Assembly (NCBI GenBank): GCA_964627255.1
Contig: CAZVIN010000100.1
Coordinates: 1 to 45,432, forward strand
From: CALLJL01 sp964627255
Lineage (GTDB): Bacteria > Acidobacteriota > Aminicenantia > Aminicenantales > CALLJL01
Reading direction: 5' to 3'
DNA: 45,432 nt
Below are positions 31,447 through 38,537 of this stretch, in pieces; positions within the stretch are counted from its first letter, which is position 1; every line of letters begins with the position of its first letter. The translations under genes were made by a program, and so were the position numbers. A model generated the notes under the pieces. It did not search any database. It saw nothing but the letters and a program-made list of their open reading frames with translations, and had not been told where the DNA came from.

Positions 31447-31560
31447 CTTATATATTTACCTGTTTTTTGACCGTTTTTTAGGGCCAGGTTTAAGGCTAAG
31501 TCGGGGGTGGCGGCGGAAGCGGCCACAAAAATTGGTGACAACCTTACATGCCCGGAAAAA
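31447..31560 (+). repeat. REP-like repeat, copy C (diverged)
   Basis: Follows copy B directly and keeps the order of blocks: TATATTTACCTG, TTTTTTAGGGCCAGGTTTAAGG, GGGGTGGC, and TTGGTGACAACCTTACAT. It is more diverged than copies A and B. Downstream, CATCCT-A-AGGATG (31586-31598) is a small palindrome before the sigma gene. Confidence 0.5.
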
Positions 31561-31637
31561 GCTACCCTTTTATATTTTTTAGCTGCATCCTAAGGATGAG
31601 TTTTGGAGTTAATGGTAGAATGAAAGGGAAGAATTGA

Positions 31638-31677
31638 GGGCTCCCTCCGTCTAAATAATGGTGTGCGGAGGAAGCTC
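31638..31677 (+). promoter_or_regulatory. leader hairpin before the ECF sigma gene
   Basis: GGGCT-C-CCTCCG (31638-31649) pairs with CGGAGG-A-AGCTC (31666-31677): eleven pairs with one mismatch and a 16-base loop. It encloses a GGAGG sequence and ends 14 bases before ATG 31692; the probable ribosome binding site AAGGTG (31678-31683) is immediately outside. It could adjust translation of the sigma factor. Confidence 0.4.
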
Positions 31678-31691
31678 AAGGTGAAGACTGA

Positions 31692-32264
31692 ATGGACGAG
31701 AGAGAACTGGTTCGCCGGGCCTCTGAAGGAGAGAGCGAAGCCTTTGGTGAATTGGTTAGTCGCTATCAAAACCGGGTTTTTCACCTGGCCTTGGGTTTTA
31801 CCCGGGACAGAGCCTCCGCTGACGACCTGGCGCAGGAAATTTTTCTCAAAGCTTACCTGGCTTTGCCTGGTTTCAAGTGGAAAGCCGAGTTTTCCACCTG
31901 GCTTTATCGCCTGGCCATTAACCATATCAAGGATTATTTACGGAAAATGAAAAGAAAGGTCTTGAGGGAAGCCCCCTTAGAAGAGGCCCGAGCTCAGCTT
32001 TTTCCTGACGAGCAAGAAGAAGCCCGGGAAGAAGAGGAATTAATGGAAAAAAGAAGGCAGCTTTTGGAAGAAGTAATGGCCACTTTACCCGAGAAGTATC
32101 GAATTGTTTTGACCTTGCGGGACGTAGAAGGTTTAGCCTACGAGACAATTGCTTCCCTCTTAGGCACTTCTTTGGGCACGGTTGATTCCCGTCTTCACCG
32201 GGCCCGAAAACTTTTGCGGGAGAAAATGGAGCCTTATTTAAGGCTCGAAGGGAGGACGCCATGA
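31692..32264 (+). CDS. ECF (RpoE-type) RNA polymerase sigma factor
   Basis: Region 2 (about residues 10-90: FGELVSRYQNRVFHLALGFTRD, DDLAQEIFLKAYLALPGF, FSTWLYRLAINHIKDYLR) and region 4 (about 130-185: LPEKYRIVLTLRDVEGLAYETIASLLGTSLGTVDSRLHRAR) are intact and joined by an acidic linker. The 190 residues are normal. The stop overlaps the next gene by four bases (anti-sigma). ECF factors usually transcribe their own operon, so it likely drives the envelope genes downstream. An ECF-type promoter could not be identified. Confidence 0.94.
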   Translation: MDERELVRRASEGESEAFGELVSRYQNRVFHLALGFTRDRASADDLAQEIFLKAYLALPGFKWKAEFSTWLYRLAINHIKDYLRKMKRKVLREAPLEEARAQLFPDEQEEAREEEELMEKRRQLLEEVMATLPEKYRIVLTLRDVEGLAYETIASLLGTSLGTVDSRLHRARKLLREKMEPYLRLEGRTP

Positions 32265-32755
32265 ATTGCCGTCAGGCAGAACGATGGCTGCTCCGCTCTT
32301 TTGACGGCCGGCTAAAGGCCGAAGAAAGGGAGAAGCTCAGAGAACATCTCGATACCTGCTCCCGCTGTCAACGAATTGAAGGTGATTATAAGCTGCTTTT
32401 TCCCCTTTTAAAGCCAGCCCCATCAGTTGAACCCCTGCCCTACTTTCGCGAAAGGCTGGAGAAAAAGCTGGCGGCCTTAGGCCGGCCAGCGCCGGAAATT
32501 CTCTGGCAACCGATTCTGGTTAGGGCCGCCACTGTGGCGCTTATTGGGCTCATTATCCTTACCGGAGTGATGATTTTCTTCTTACCCGGAAAAGCCCCAG
32601 CTCTTAGCCAGAGCGAAGCCTTTATTTTTCAAAATGAAAATCCTTTCCCCGAAGTCCAGCAAATCCTGAATGAAGCCCAGTTAGAACAGCGCAACCTCCG
32701 GCTCATGTTCTCTTCGCTTGAAGCTCGGGAGCTCTCCAGGAGGTATTTCCCATGA
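32261..32755 (+). CDS. zinc-finger anti-sigma factor
   Basis: N-terminal anti-sigma zinc finger (about residues 1-45: MNCRQAERWLL, KLREHLDTCSRCQ with the His-x3-Cys-x2-Cys pattern), one membrane helix (about 88-108, LIGLIILTGVMIFFL) and a C-terminal periplasmic tail of about 55 residues. It should hold the ECF sigma factor at the membrane until an envelope signal arrives. It overlaps both neighbours by four bases, so sigma, anti-sigma and Spy-like gene are translated in a coupled way. Confidence 0.88.
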   Translation: MNCRQAERWLLRSFDGRLKAEEREKLREHLDTCSRCQRIEGDYKLLFPLLKPAPSVEPLPYFRERLEKKLAALGRPAPEILWQPILVRAATVALIGLIILTGVMIFFLPGKAPALSQSEAFIFQNENPFPEVQQILNEAQLEQRNLRLMFSSLEARELSRRYFP

Positions 32756-33183
32756 CCGCTCGATTTAAATTTTGGCTTATTATTTCTTTCCTGCTGGTGT
32801 TTGTGGCTGGAGGGCTAATTGGATTTTTTGGGGAAAGAATCATCGCCCACCGTGGTTTTCCGCCGCGGCGGGAAGGGCCGGCTTTCCCTTCGTTTGAGAA
32901 ATGGGCTCATGACCTCAATTTGAGTGCTGAGCAGCAAGAAAAAATCCGGGAGATTTTCCGTCGCAGTGACGAAAAGATGCGGGAACTGCGCACCCGGTTT
33001 CATGATGATTTAGGTTCTATCCAGGCCGAAATTAGAAAAGAGATTGATGCGGTTTTGACTGAGGCGCAACGAGAGAAACTCCAGGCTATGATTCAGGAGC
33101 ATATAGCCAGAAGAAAGAAAGAAAGGGAGAGAGCGCCAGAAAAAGAGCGCTACCCTGAAAGAAAAAGGGATTATCCCCGATAA
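32752..33183 (+). CDS. Spy/CpxP-like periplasmic stress protein
   Basis: An N-terminal signal anchor (about residues 8-28) is followed by a helical domain with two LTxxQ-type motifs (LSAEQQEKIREIF and LTEAQREKLQAMI), as in Spy, CpxP and the metal-sensing CnrX/ZraP group. The C-terminus is a highly charged Lys/Arg/Glu tail. CnrX-like proteins regulate ECF sigma factors in metal resistance, so this could be a signal sensor for the sigma/anti-sigma pair before it. No His-rich metal site is visible. Confidence 0.8.
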   Translation: MTARFKFWLIISFLLVFVAGGLIGFFGERIIAHRGFPPRREGPAFPSFEKWAHDLNLSAEQQEKIREIFRRSDEKMRELRTRFHDDLGSIQAEIRKEIDAVLTEAQREKLQAMIQEHIARRKKERERAPEKERYPERKRDYPR

Positions 33184-33210
33184 AAAAATGAGGAGTTAAG
33201 GAGAAGCCAA

Positions 33211-34608
33211 ATGAAGAAAAAAGGGATTATTTTGGTGGTTATCGTCCTCGTTGTCATCGGAGCCTTCGTTGGCTACGGAATGATGAAGCGCGGCAAGAAC
33301 AACACCCCAAAGTACCGTTTAGAAGCAGTCACTAAGGGTGATATTGAGGCAACGGTGGTTACCTCAGGTACTGTTAATCCCGTGACGGTAGTTGATGTGG
33401 GGAGCCAGGTTTCCGGCCGCGTGGCGAAGATTTACGTGGATTTTAATTCGCCGGTTAAGGCGGGCCAGATTGTGACCGAGCTGGAGCAGGATTCTTTTAT
33501 TGCTCGGTTACAGCAGGATGAAGCCAATTACCGCAGCTCGGCCGCTTCTTTGGATAGAGCCAAGGTGGCTCTGGAAATTGCCCAGAAGAAATACCAGCGG
33601 TCTTTGAGCCTTTTCGAAAAAAACCTCATTTCTTTCGAGGAGAAGGAAGCGGCTGAAGCCAATTATCTCAACGCCAAGAGCGAAGTTCTCTCGGCTGAAG
33701 CCCGGTTAGAACAAGCCAAAAGCCAGCTCGACGCCAGCAAAGTTAACCTGGCTTATACGGTTATTCGTTCGCCGGTTGACGGGGTGGTAATCGCTCGGAA
33801 TGTCAACGTTGGCCAGACCGTTGCGGCCAGTTTGCAGGCGCCAGTTTTATTTAGAATAGCTACCGACTTGAGCAAAATGCAGGTGCAGTGCAGCGTGGAT
33901 GAAGCTGATATCGGCAAAGTAAAGGAAGGGCAGGCGGTACGCTTCACCGTTGATTCCTATCCTGGAGAAACCTTCCACGGAGTTGTCCGGCAAGTCCGCT
34001 ATTCGCCCGAAACCGTCCAAAACGTCGTTACTTATACTACCATCGTTGACGTCGATAACCCGCAGTTGAAGCTTCTACCCGGAATGACGGCTAATGTGAC
34101 TATAACTGTGGGGGAGGCTAAAGGGGTATTAAGAGTACCCAACGCTGCCCTCCGTTTCTCCCCGGAAATCAGCCAGGAGGAGATGGAAAAGCTGCTGAAA
34201 GAAGTCCGGGAAAAGATGATGGCTCAGTTTCAGGCCCAACATCAGAGCCAGGGCGGTGGTGAAACTCAGGCTCCTCGGGTTCCTTTCCCGCAAGGCGAGA
34301 GAAGACCTGGGGGCCAGGGCGGTCCGGCAGGTCAGGAGGGCCAATTCCCCGCTGGTGAAAGAAGAGGCTTGGGTGGTCGCGGCCAGCAGATGGCGCGGGT
34401 CTGGACTGTTGACGAGAAAGGTAAACTCTGGCCAATTTTTGTCCGCACGGGAATTAATGATAACTCGTATACCGAAATTAAATGGGGCGAGCTAAAGGAG
34501 GGGCAAAAGATTATTGTTGGCCTCGCCTACTCCACCTCCGCCTCCCAGTCTCGGACTCAGCCGATGGGGCCTGGCGGCCCAGGTCCGATGATGTTTATCC
34601 GGCGTTAG
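33211..34608 (+). CDS. macA: MacA/HlyD-type periplasmic adaptor
   Basis: Membrane-fusion subunit of a tripartite ABC pump. N-terminal helix (about residues 5-24), lipoyl half (VVDVGSQVSGRVAKIYVDFNS), long alpha hairpin (about 100-180, coiled coil), second lipoyl half (YTVIRSPVDGVVIARNVNVGQTV), beta-barrel (about 215-300) and membrane-proximal domain. An insertion of about 75 residues rich in Gln, Gly, Arg and Pro (around 330-395) interrupts the last part. TolC and MacB partners follow. GGAG precedes the ATG. Confidence 0.88.
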   Translation: MKKKGIILVVIVLVVIGAFVGYGMMKRGKNNTPKYRLEAVTKGDIEATVVTSGTVNPVTVVDVGSQVSGRVAKIYVDFNSPVKAGQIVTELEQDSFIARLQQDEANYRSSAASLDRAKVALEIAQKKYQRSLSLFEKNLISFEEKEAAEANYLNAKSEVLSAEARLEQAKSQLDASKVNLAYTVIRSPVDGVVIARNVNVGQTVAASLQAPVLFRIATDLSKMQVQCSVDEADIGKVKEGQAVRFTVDSYPGETFHGVVRQVRYSPETVQNVVTYTTIVDVDNPQLKLLPGMTANVTITVGEAKGVLRVPNAALRFSPEISQEEMEKLLKEVREKMMAQFQAQHQSQGGGETQAPRVPFPQGERRPGGQGGPAGQEGQFPAGERRGLGGRGQQMARVWTVDEKGKLWPIFVRTGINDNSYTEIKWGELKEGQKIIVGLAYSTSASQSRTQPMGPGGPGPMMFIRR

Positions 34609-34626
34609 GTTTGGCAGGATAGAATC

Positions 34627-35325
34627 ATGAAGAGCCAGAACGAAAACCTGATTCATTTGGATAATGTAATTAAGATTTATAAAGTCGGCGAGACCGAGGT
34701 TCATGCCCTAAGAGGGGTATCCTTGACCGTCCGGCCTGGCGAGTTGATTTCGATTATGGGCCCTTCCGGCTCCGGGAAATCAACTTTGATGAACATTATC
34801 GGCTGTCTCGATAAGCCCACCGCGGGGAAATATTTTTTGGACGGCGAAGAGGTTTCTCGGCTTGACCGCAACCGGTTAGCCCGCATCAGGAACCAGAAAA
34901 TCGGGTTTGTTTTCCAGAATTTTAACTTATTGCCGCGGACTTCAGCTTTAGAAAATGTAGAGCTGCCGCTTCTTTATGCCAACGTTCCTCATAAGGTAGC
35001 CAAAGAGAAAGCTCTGAGAGCCCTGGCTGCAGTTGGCTTGAAAGGCCGAGAACACCATCAAACTAATCAGATTTCCGGCGGAGAAATGCAACGCGTGGCT
35101 ATTGCCCGAGCCTTGGTCAACGACCCCAGCCTTATTTTAGCCGATGAACCTACAGGAAATCTTGATACTAAGACAGGTGAAGAAATCATAGCCATTTTCA
35201 AGCGGTTGAATGAGGAGGAAGGCATTACGCTTTGTATTGTTACCCATGACCCGGATGTCGCCACCATGACTAAACGGAGAATCTATGTGCGCGACGGCCG
35301 GATTATTCGCGAGGAGACCTCTTAA
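34627..35325 (+). CDS. MacB/LolD-type ABC transporter ATPase
   Basis: 232 residues with Walker A GPSGSGKST, Q-loop FVFQNFNLLPRTSALENV, signature ISGGEMQRVAIARAL, Walker B LILADEPTGNLD and H-loop VTHDP. This is the MacB/LolD/FtsE subfamily, which powers periplasmic work through the permease rather than substrate uptake. It stands as a separate gene, whereas E. coli MacB carries ATPase and permease in one chain. The permease starts ten bases later. Confidence 0.92.
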   Translation: MKSQNENLIHLDNVIKIYKVGETEVHALRGVSLTVRPGELISIMGPSGSGKSTLMNIIGCLDKPTAGKYFLDGEEVSRLDRNRLARIRNQKIGFVFQNFNLLPRTSALENVELPLLYANVPHKVAKEKALRALAAVGLKGREHHQTNQISGGEMQRVAIARALVNDPSLILADEPTGNLDTKTGEEIIAIFKRLNEEEGITLCIVTHDPDVATMTKRRIYVRDGRIIREETS

Positions 35326-35335
35326 GGAGGAGGAA

Positions 35336-36553
35336 ATGAATTACCTGCGTATTTTGCGCGTTTCGGTGCGGGCCCTTTCCCGCAATAAACTCCGGTCTTT
35401 CTTGACTACGCTGGGCATTATCATCGGAGTTGGTGCCGTTATTGCCATGGTCAGCATCGGTGAAGGAGCCAAGTCGGCAGTGGAAGAGAGATTTCAGTCG
35501 ATGGGGACTAATCTTCTTTTCGTAAGCCCAGGAAGCCGCTCGGTCCAGGGACGACACACCGGGTTTGGCGGCTTTCAGTCGCTTAAAGTTGAAGATGCTT
35601 TAGCTATTGAAGAACAGTGCGATGCTGTCCTTTACTCTTCGCCCATCGTGCAGACAAGAGCCCAGGTAGTGTATGCCAATAAAAACTGGAATACCAGCAT
35701 CACCGGCGCCAATGAAAAATTTCCGCTCATTAGAAGCTGGGATGTGGAATTTGGAAGTTTTTTTGACGACAGCATGGTTCGCTCGGGGGCTAAAGTATGT
35801 GTCCTTGGTTCGGAAGTTAAGAAGAGCCTCTTTGAGGACGAGGATGCCATAGGTAAGGTTGTTCGCATTAAAAAGATACCCTTCACAGTGCTCGGAGTTA
35901 TGCGCTCCAAAGGCGAGTCGGGAGGGTGGATGAGCCGGGATGATATGATTATCGTTCCTTACACCACCGCTTTAATGCGCTTAGTCAGGCAAGATTATAT
36001 CAGTTCCATAGATGTAAAGGCAGTCTCGTCCACCAGGACTCCTGAGGCCAAAGCTCAGATTGAAGACCTGCTGCGCATCCGTCATCGCATTGCGCCGGGA
36101 GCCGAGGATGATTTCAACGTGCGCAACATGACCGAGATGATGGAGTCAGCCACAGAAACCACCAAGATATTAACTATTCTGTTGGGAAGCATTGCGGGAA
36201 TTTCCCTTTTAGTCGGCGGCATCGGCATCATGAACATCATGTTAGTTTCGGTAACCGAAAGAATTCGCGAAATTGGCATCAGAATGTCTGTTGGCGCCAG
36301 AGAGCGAGATATACTCCTCCAGTTCTTAGCTGAGGCGGTTACGCTTTGTCTAATGGGAGGGCTGGTAGGCATCATGGTAGGCTTTGTCGCCTCTCGGCTC
36401 ATCAGTCGCTTTGCCGGCTGGCGGACAGTCGTTTCTCCAGACGCCATCTTTTTAGCCTTCTTTTTTGCCGCCTCCGTGGGAATCTTTTTCGGGTTTTATC
36501 CAGCCCGCAAGGCTTCCAAGCTCGACCCGATCGAAGCCCTTCGTTATGAGTGA
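35336..36553 (+). CDS. MacB-type ABC permease
   Basis: Four membrane helices: one near the N-terminus (about residues 20-42, FLTTLGIIIGVGAVIAM) and three at the end (about 280-400), with a periplasmic core between them (MacB_PCD). Typical end ASKLDPIEALRYE. It may export peptides, toxins or lipopeptides with MacA and TolC; LolC/E are relatives, but adaptor and TolC neighbours favour MacB. ATG 35336 follows AAGGAGGAGG; an in-frame upstream extension to 35285 overlaps the ATPase gene and is unlikely to be used. Confidence 0.9.
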   Translation: MNYLRILRVSVRALSRNKLRSFLTTLGIIIGVGAVIAMVSIGEGAKSAVEERFQSMGTNLLFVSPGSRSVQGRHTGFGGFQSLKVEDALAIEEQCDAVLYSSPIVQTRAQVVYANKNWNTSITGANEKFPLIRSWDVEFGSFFDDSMVRSGAKVCVLGSEVKKSLFEDEDAIGKVVRIKKIPFTVLGVMRSKGESGGWMSRDDMIIVPYTTALMRLVRQDYISSIDVKAVSSTRTPEAKAQIEDLLRIRHRIAPGAEDDFNVRNMTEMMESATETTKILTILLGSIAGISLLVGGIGIMNIMLVSVTERIREIGIRMSVGARERDILLQFLAEAVTLCLMGGLVGIMVGFVASRLISRFAGWRTVVSPDAIFLAFFFAASVGIFFGFYPARKASKLDPIEALRYE

Positions 36554-36613
36554 TAAACCGGAACAAAGCCCTTCGTCTTGATTAATAAAAGGAAAATACG
36601 GAAGGAGGTCCCG

Positions 36614-38194
36614 ATGAAAAAAGTAAAGGTTTTTTTAAGCTCGTTGATTTTACTTGGCTTCCTTTTGCCCTTAATGGCTTTGGCCCAATCTGAGGAAAAA
36701 GGTCAAGTTTTATCTTTAAGCTTGGAGGAGGCGGTAGTTCGCGGCCTTAAAAATAACTTGCAGTTGGCGATCCAAATTCTTAGCCCTGAGCTGGCCGACA
36801 TTTCCGTTTCCCGAGCTAAGGAAAAGTTTATTCCCACCATGAGCTTTTCTTTTAGCCGCCGGAGCACAGCCCAGGCTTCCTATTCTTGGCTGGAAGCCTC
36901 TGATAGGACGCTAACTGAGACTGAAAGTTACCAGACACAAATTAACCAACAAATTCCCACTGGTGGTAGCCTCGGAATTTCTCTTAACTGGGACCGGACT
37001 GATACCACAACCCGGTTTCAAACGATTAACCCTCGTTATTCGAGCACGCTTCGTTTTACCTTCAGTCAACCCTTGCTCCGAGATTTCGGTTTCAAAATGA
37101 GCCGCCGAGAAATCATCGCCGCCCGGACCAGCCTGGAAATATCCGAATATGACCTGAAAAAAGTGATAATGGATACCATTTATTCGGTCGAAGATGCCTA
37201 TTGGAACTTGGTTTATGCCATTGAAAATTTAGAAGTTAGACGTCAAGCCTTGCAGTTAGCCAAGGAACTGCTCGAGAAAAATAAACTGGCCGTAGAAATC
37301 GGCACGATGGCGTCTCTTGAAGTTTTAAGCGCCGAAGCTGAAGTCGCCAGCCGGGAAGCGGATATCATTGCGGCGGAAACCCAGGTTAAGAATGCTGAGG
37401 ACCAACTGAGGCGCATTTTGAACATTAGCCGGGAAGAAGAGGCGACAGTTATCGAAATAAAACCCGTTGATAAACCGCGCTTTGTCGAGCAAAAAGTTAA
37501 TTTGGAAGAATGTTTGCAGCTTGCCCTGCGGAATCGTCCCGACTTGGCTTCGAGCCAGCTTCAGGTTGAAAGCCAGGAGTTAAATCTAAGCATTGCACGC
37601 AATCAGCTTTTGCCGAACCTTTCCTTTACCGCCTCTTACTGGAGTCCTGGACTTTCTGGCGACAGGGTTCTCTACCTTAATGATAACCCTTTGACGGGCG
37701 TAGTAATCGGGACAATTCCCGGTGGAGCCTCAGGGGCCTTAAAAGATTCATTTAATTTCAAATACCGCAACTGGTCTCTTGGTCTGACTCTTGACATTCC
37801 TTTAAGTAGTGTTTTTTCTCGGGCTAACTACGCTCAAGCCAAGGTTAATTTAGAACAGGCTATTTTAAGACTGAAGAATCAAGAGGAACAGATTTATCTG
37901 GAAGTGAAGAATGCGGTGCGAGCGGTTCAATCCAACTACCAGCGCGTTCAGGCCTATAAAATCGCTCGGGAGCTGGCCGAGAAAAAGCTCACTGCGGAGC
38001 AAGAGAAATTGCGGCTGGGCTTGAGCACTAATTTTATGGTCCTTACCTACCAGCGGGACTTGTCTAACCAGCGGACCTCTGAGCTCAAAGCGATCATTGA
38101 CTACAATCTTTCCCTGGCTAACTTAGACCGCGTCTTGGGCACCACCCTCAAAACCAAAAACATCGAATTCATGGATTTTTTAAAACGAGATTGA
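36614..38194 (+). CDS. TolC-family outer-membrane channel
   Basis: A signal peptide (LSSLILLGFLLPLMALAQ, cleavage after about residue 24) and two OEP repeats with long helices: LEEAVVRGLKNNLQLAIQ ... and LEECLQLALRNRPDLASSQ. The 526 residues are somewhat longer than E. coli TolC, with extended strand regions (about 75-160). GGAGG (36604-36608) lies five bases before ATG 36614. It is the last gene of the sigma-pump cluster, completing an inner membrane to outside route. Confidence 0.92.
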   Translation: MKKVKVFLSSLILLGFLLPLMALAQSEEKGQVLSLSLEEAVVRGLKNNLQLAIQILSPELADISVSRAKEKFIPTMSFSFSRRSTAQASYSWLEASDRTLTETESYQTQINQQIPTGGSLGISLNWDRTDTTTRFQTINPRYSSTLRFTFSQPLLRDFGFKMSRREIIAARTSLEISEYDLKKVIMDTIYSVEDAYWNLVYAIENLEVRRQALQLAKELLEKNKLAVEIGTMASLEVLSAEAEVASREADIIAAETQVKNAEDQLRRILNISREEEATVIEIKPVDKPRFVEQKVNLEECLQLALRNRPDLASSQLQVESQELNLSIARNQLLPNLSFTASYWSPGLSGDRVLYLNDNPLTGVVIGTIPGGASGALKDSFNFKYRNWSLGLTLDIPLSSVFSRANYAQAKVNLEQAILRLKNQEEQIYLEVKNAVRAVQSNYQRVQAYKIARELAEKKLTAEQEKLRLGLSTNFMVLTYQRDLSNQRTSELKAIIDYNLSLANLDRVLGTTLKTKNIEFMDFLKRD

Positions 38195-38537
38195 GCTGGT
38201 TTGCGTCGCCCGTCAACTATGAATCGAGCTCGGACACCCAAGTTGGGTTTGATAATTCTAGCGGCTGCAATTAAGTTAAAGCTTAATTTTGGGCTAATTA
38301 AAATCTTGGTCAATGGAGATATAAATCATGCTTTGGGGATAATAGAGCTTAGGTCCTAAGGAAAAGGCCCGGGCGGCTTTTTCCGCTTCCAGCGAAAGGC
38401 GTATTTAGACAAAATTAATTATGACGTTGCTGAGCCATAAAAATTGCTATGAGCTCTAAAGGTGATATATTTTATTTCTGACAATAAACGCTATAATATA
38501 AAAATAAAAATGAAGAGAAGGCTTGGCGCAGCTTGAG
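38195..38537. other. intergenic region with promoter before the DUF5916 gene
   Basis: No gene supported. A consensus -10 TATAAT lies at 38492-38497 without a good -35 at normal distance. A tiny frame, ATG 38510 to TGA 38536 (8 codons), ends one base before ATG 38538. No terminator for the tolC gene was identified. Confidence 0.4.
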
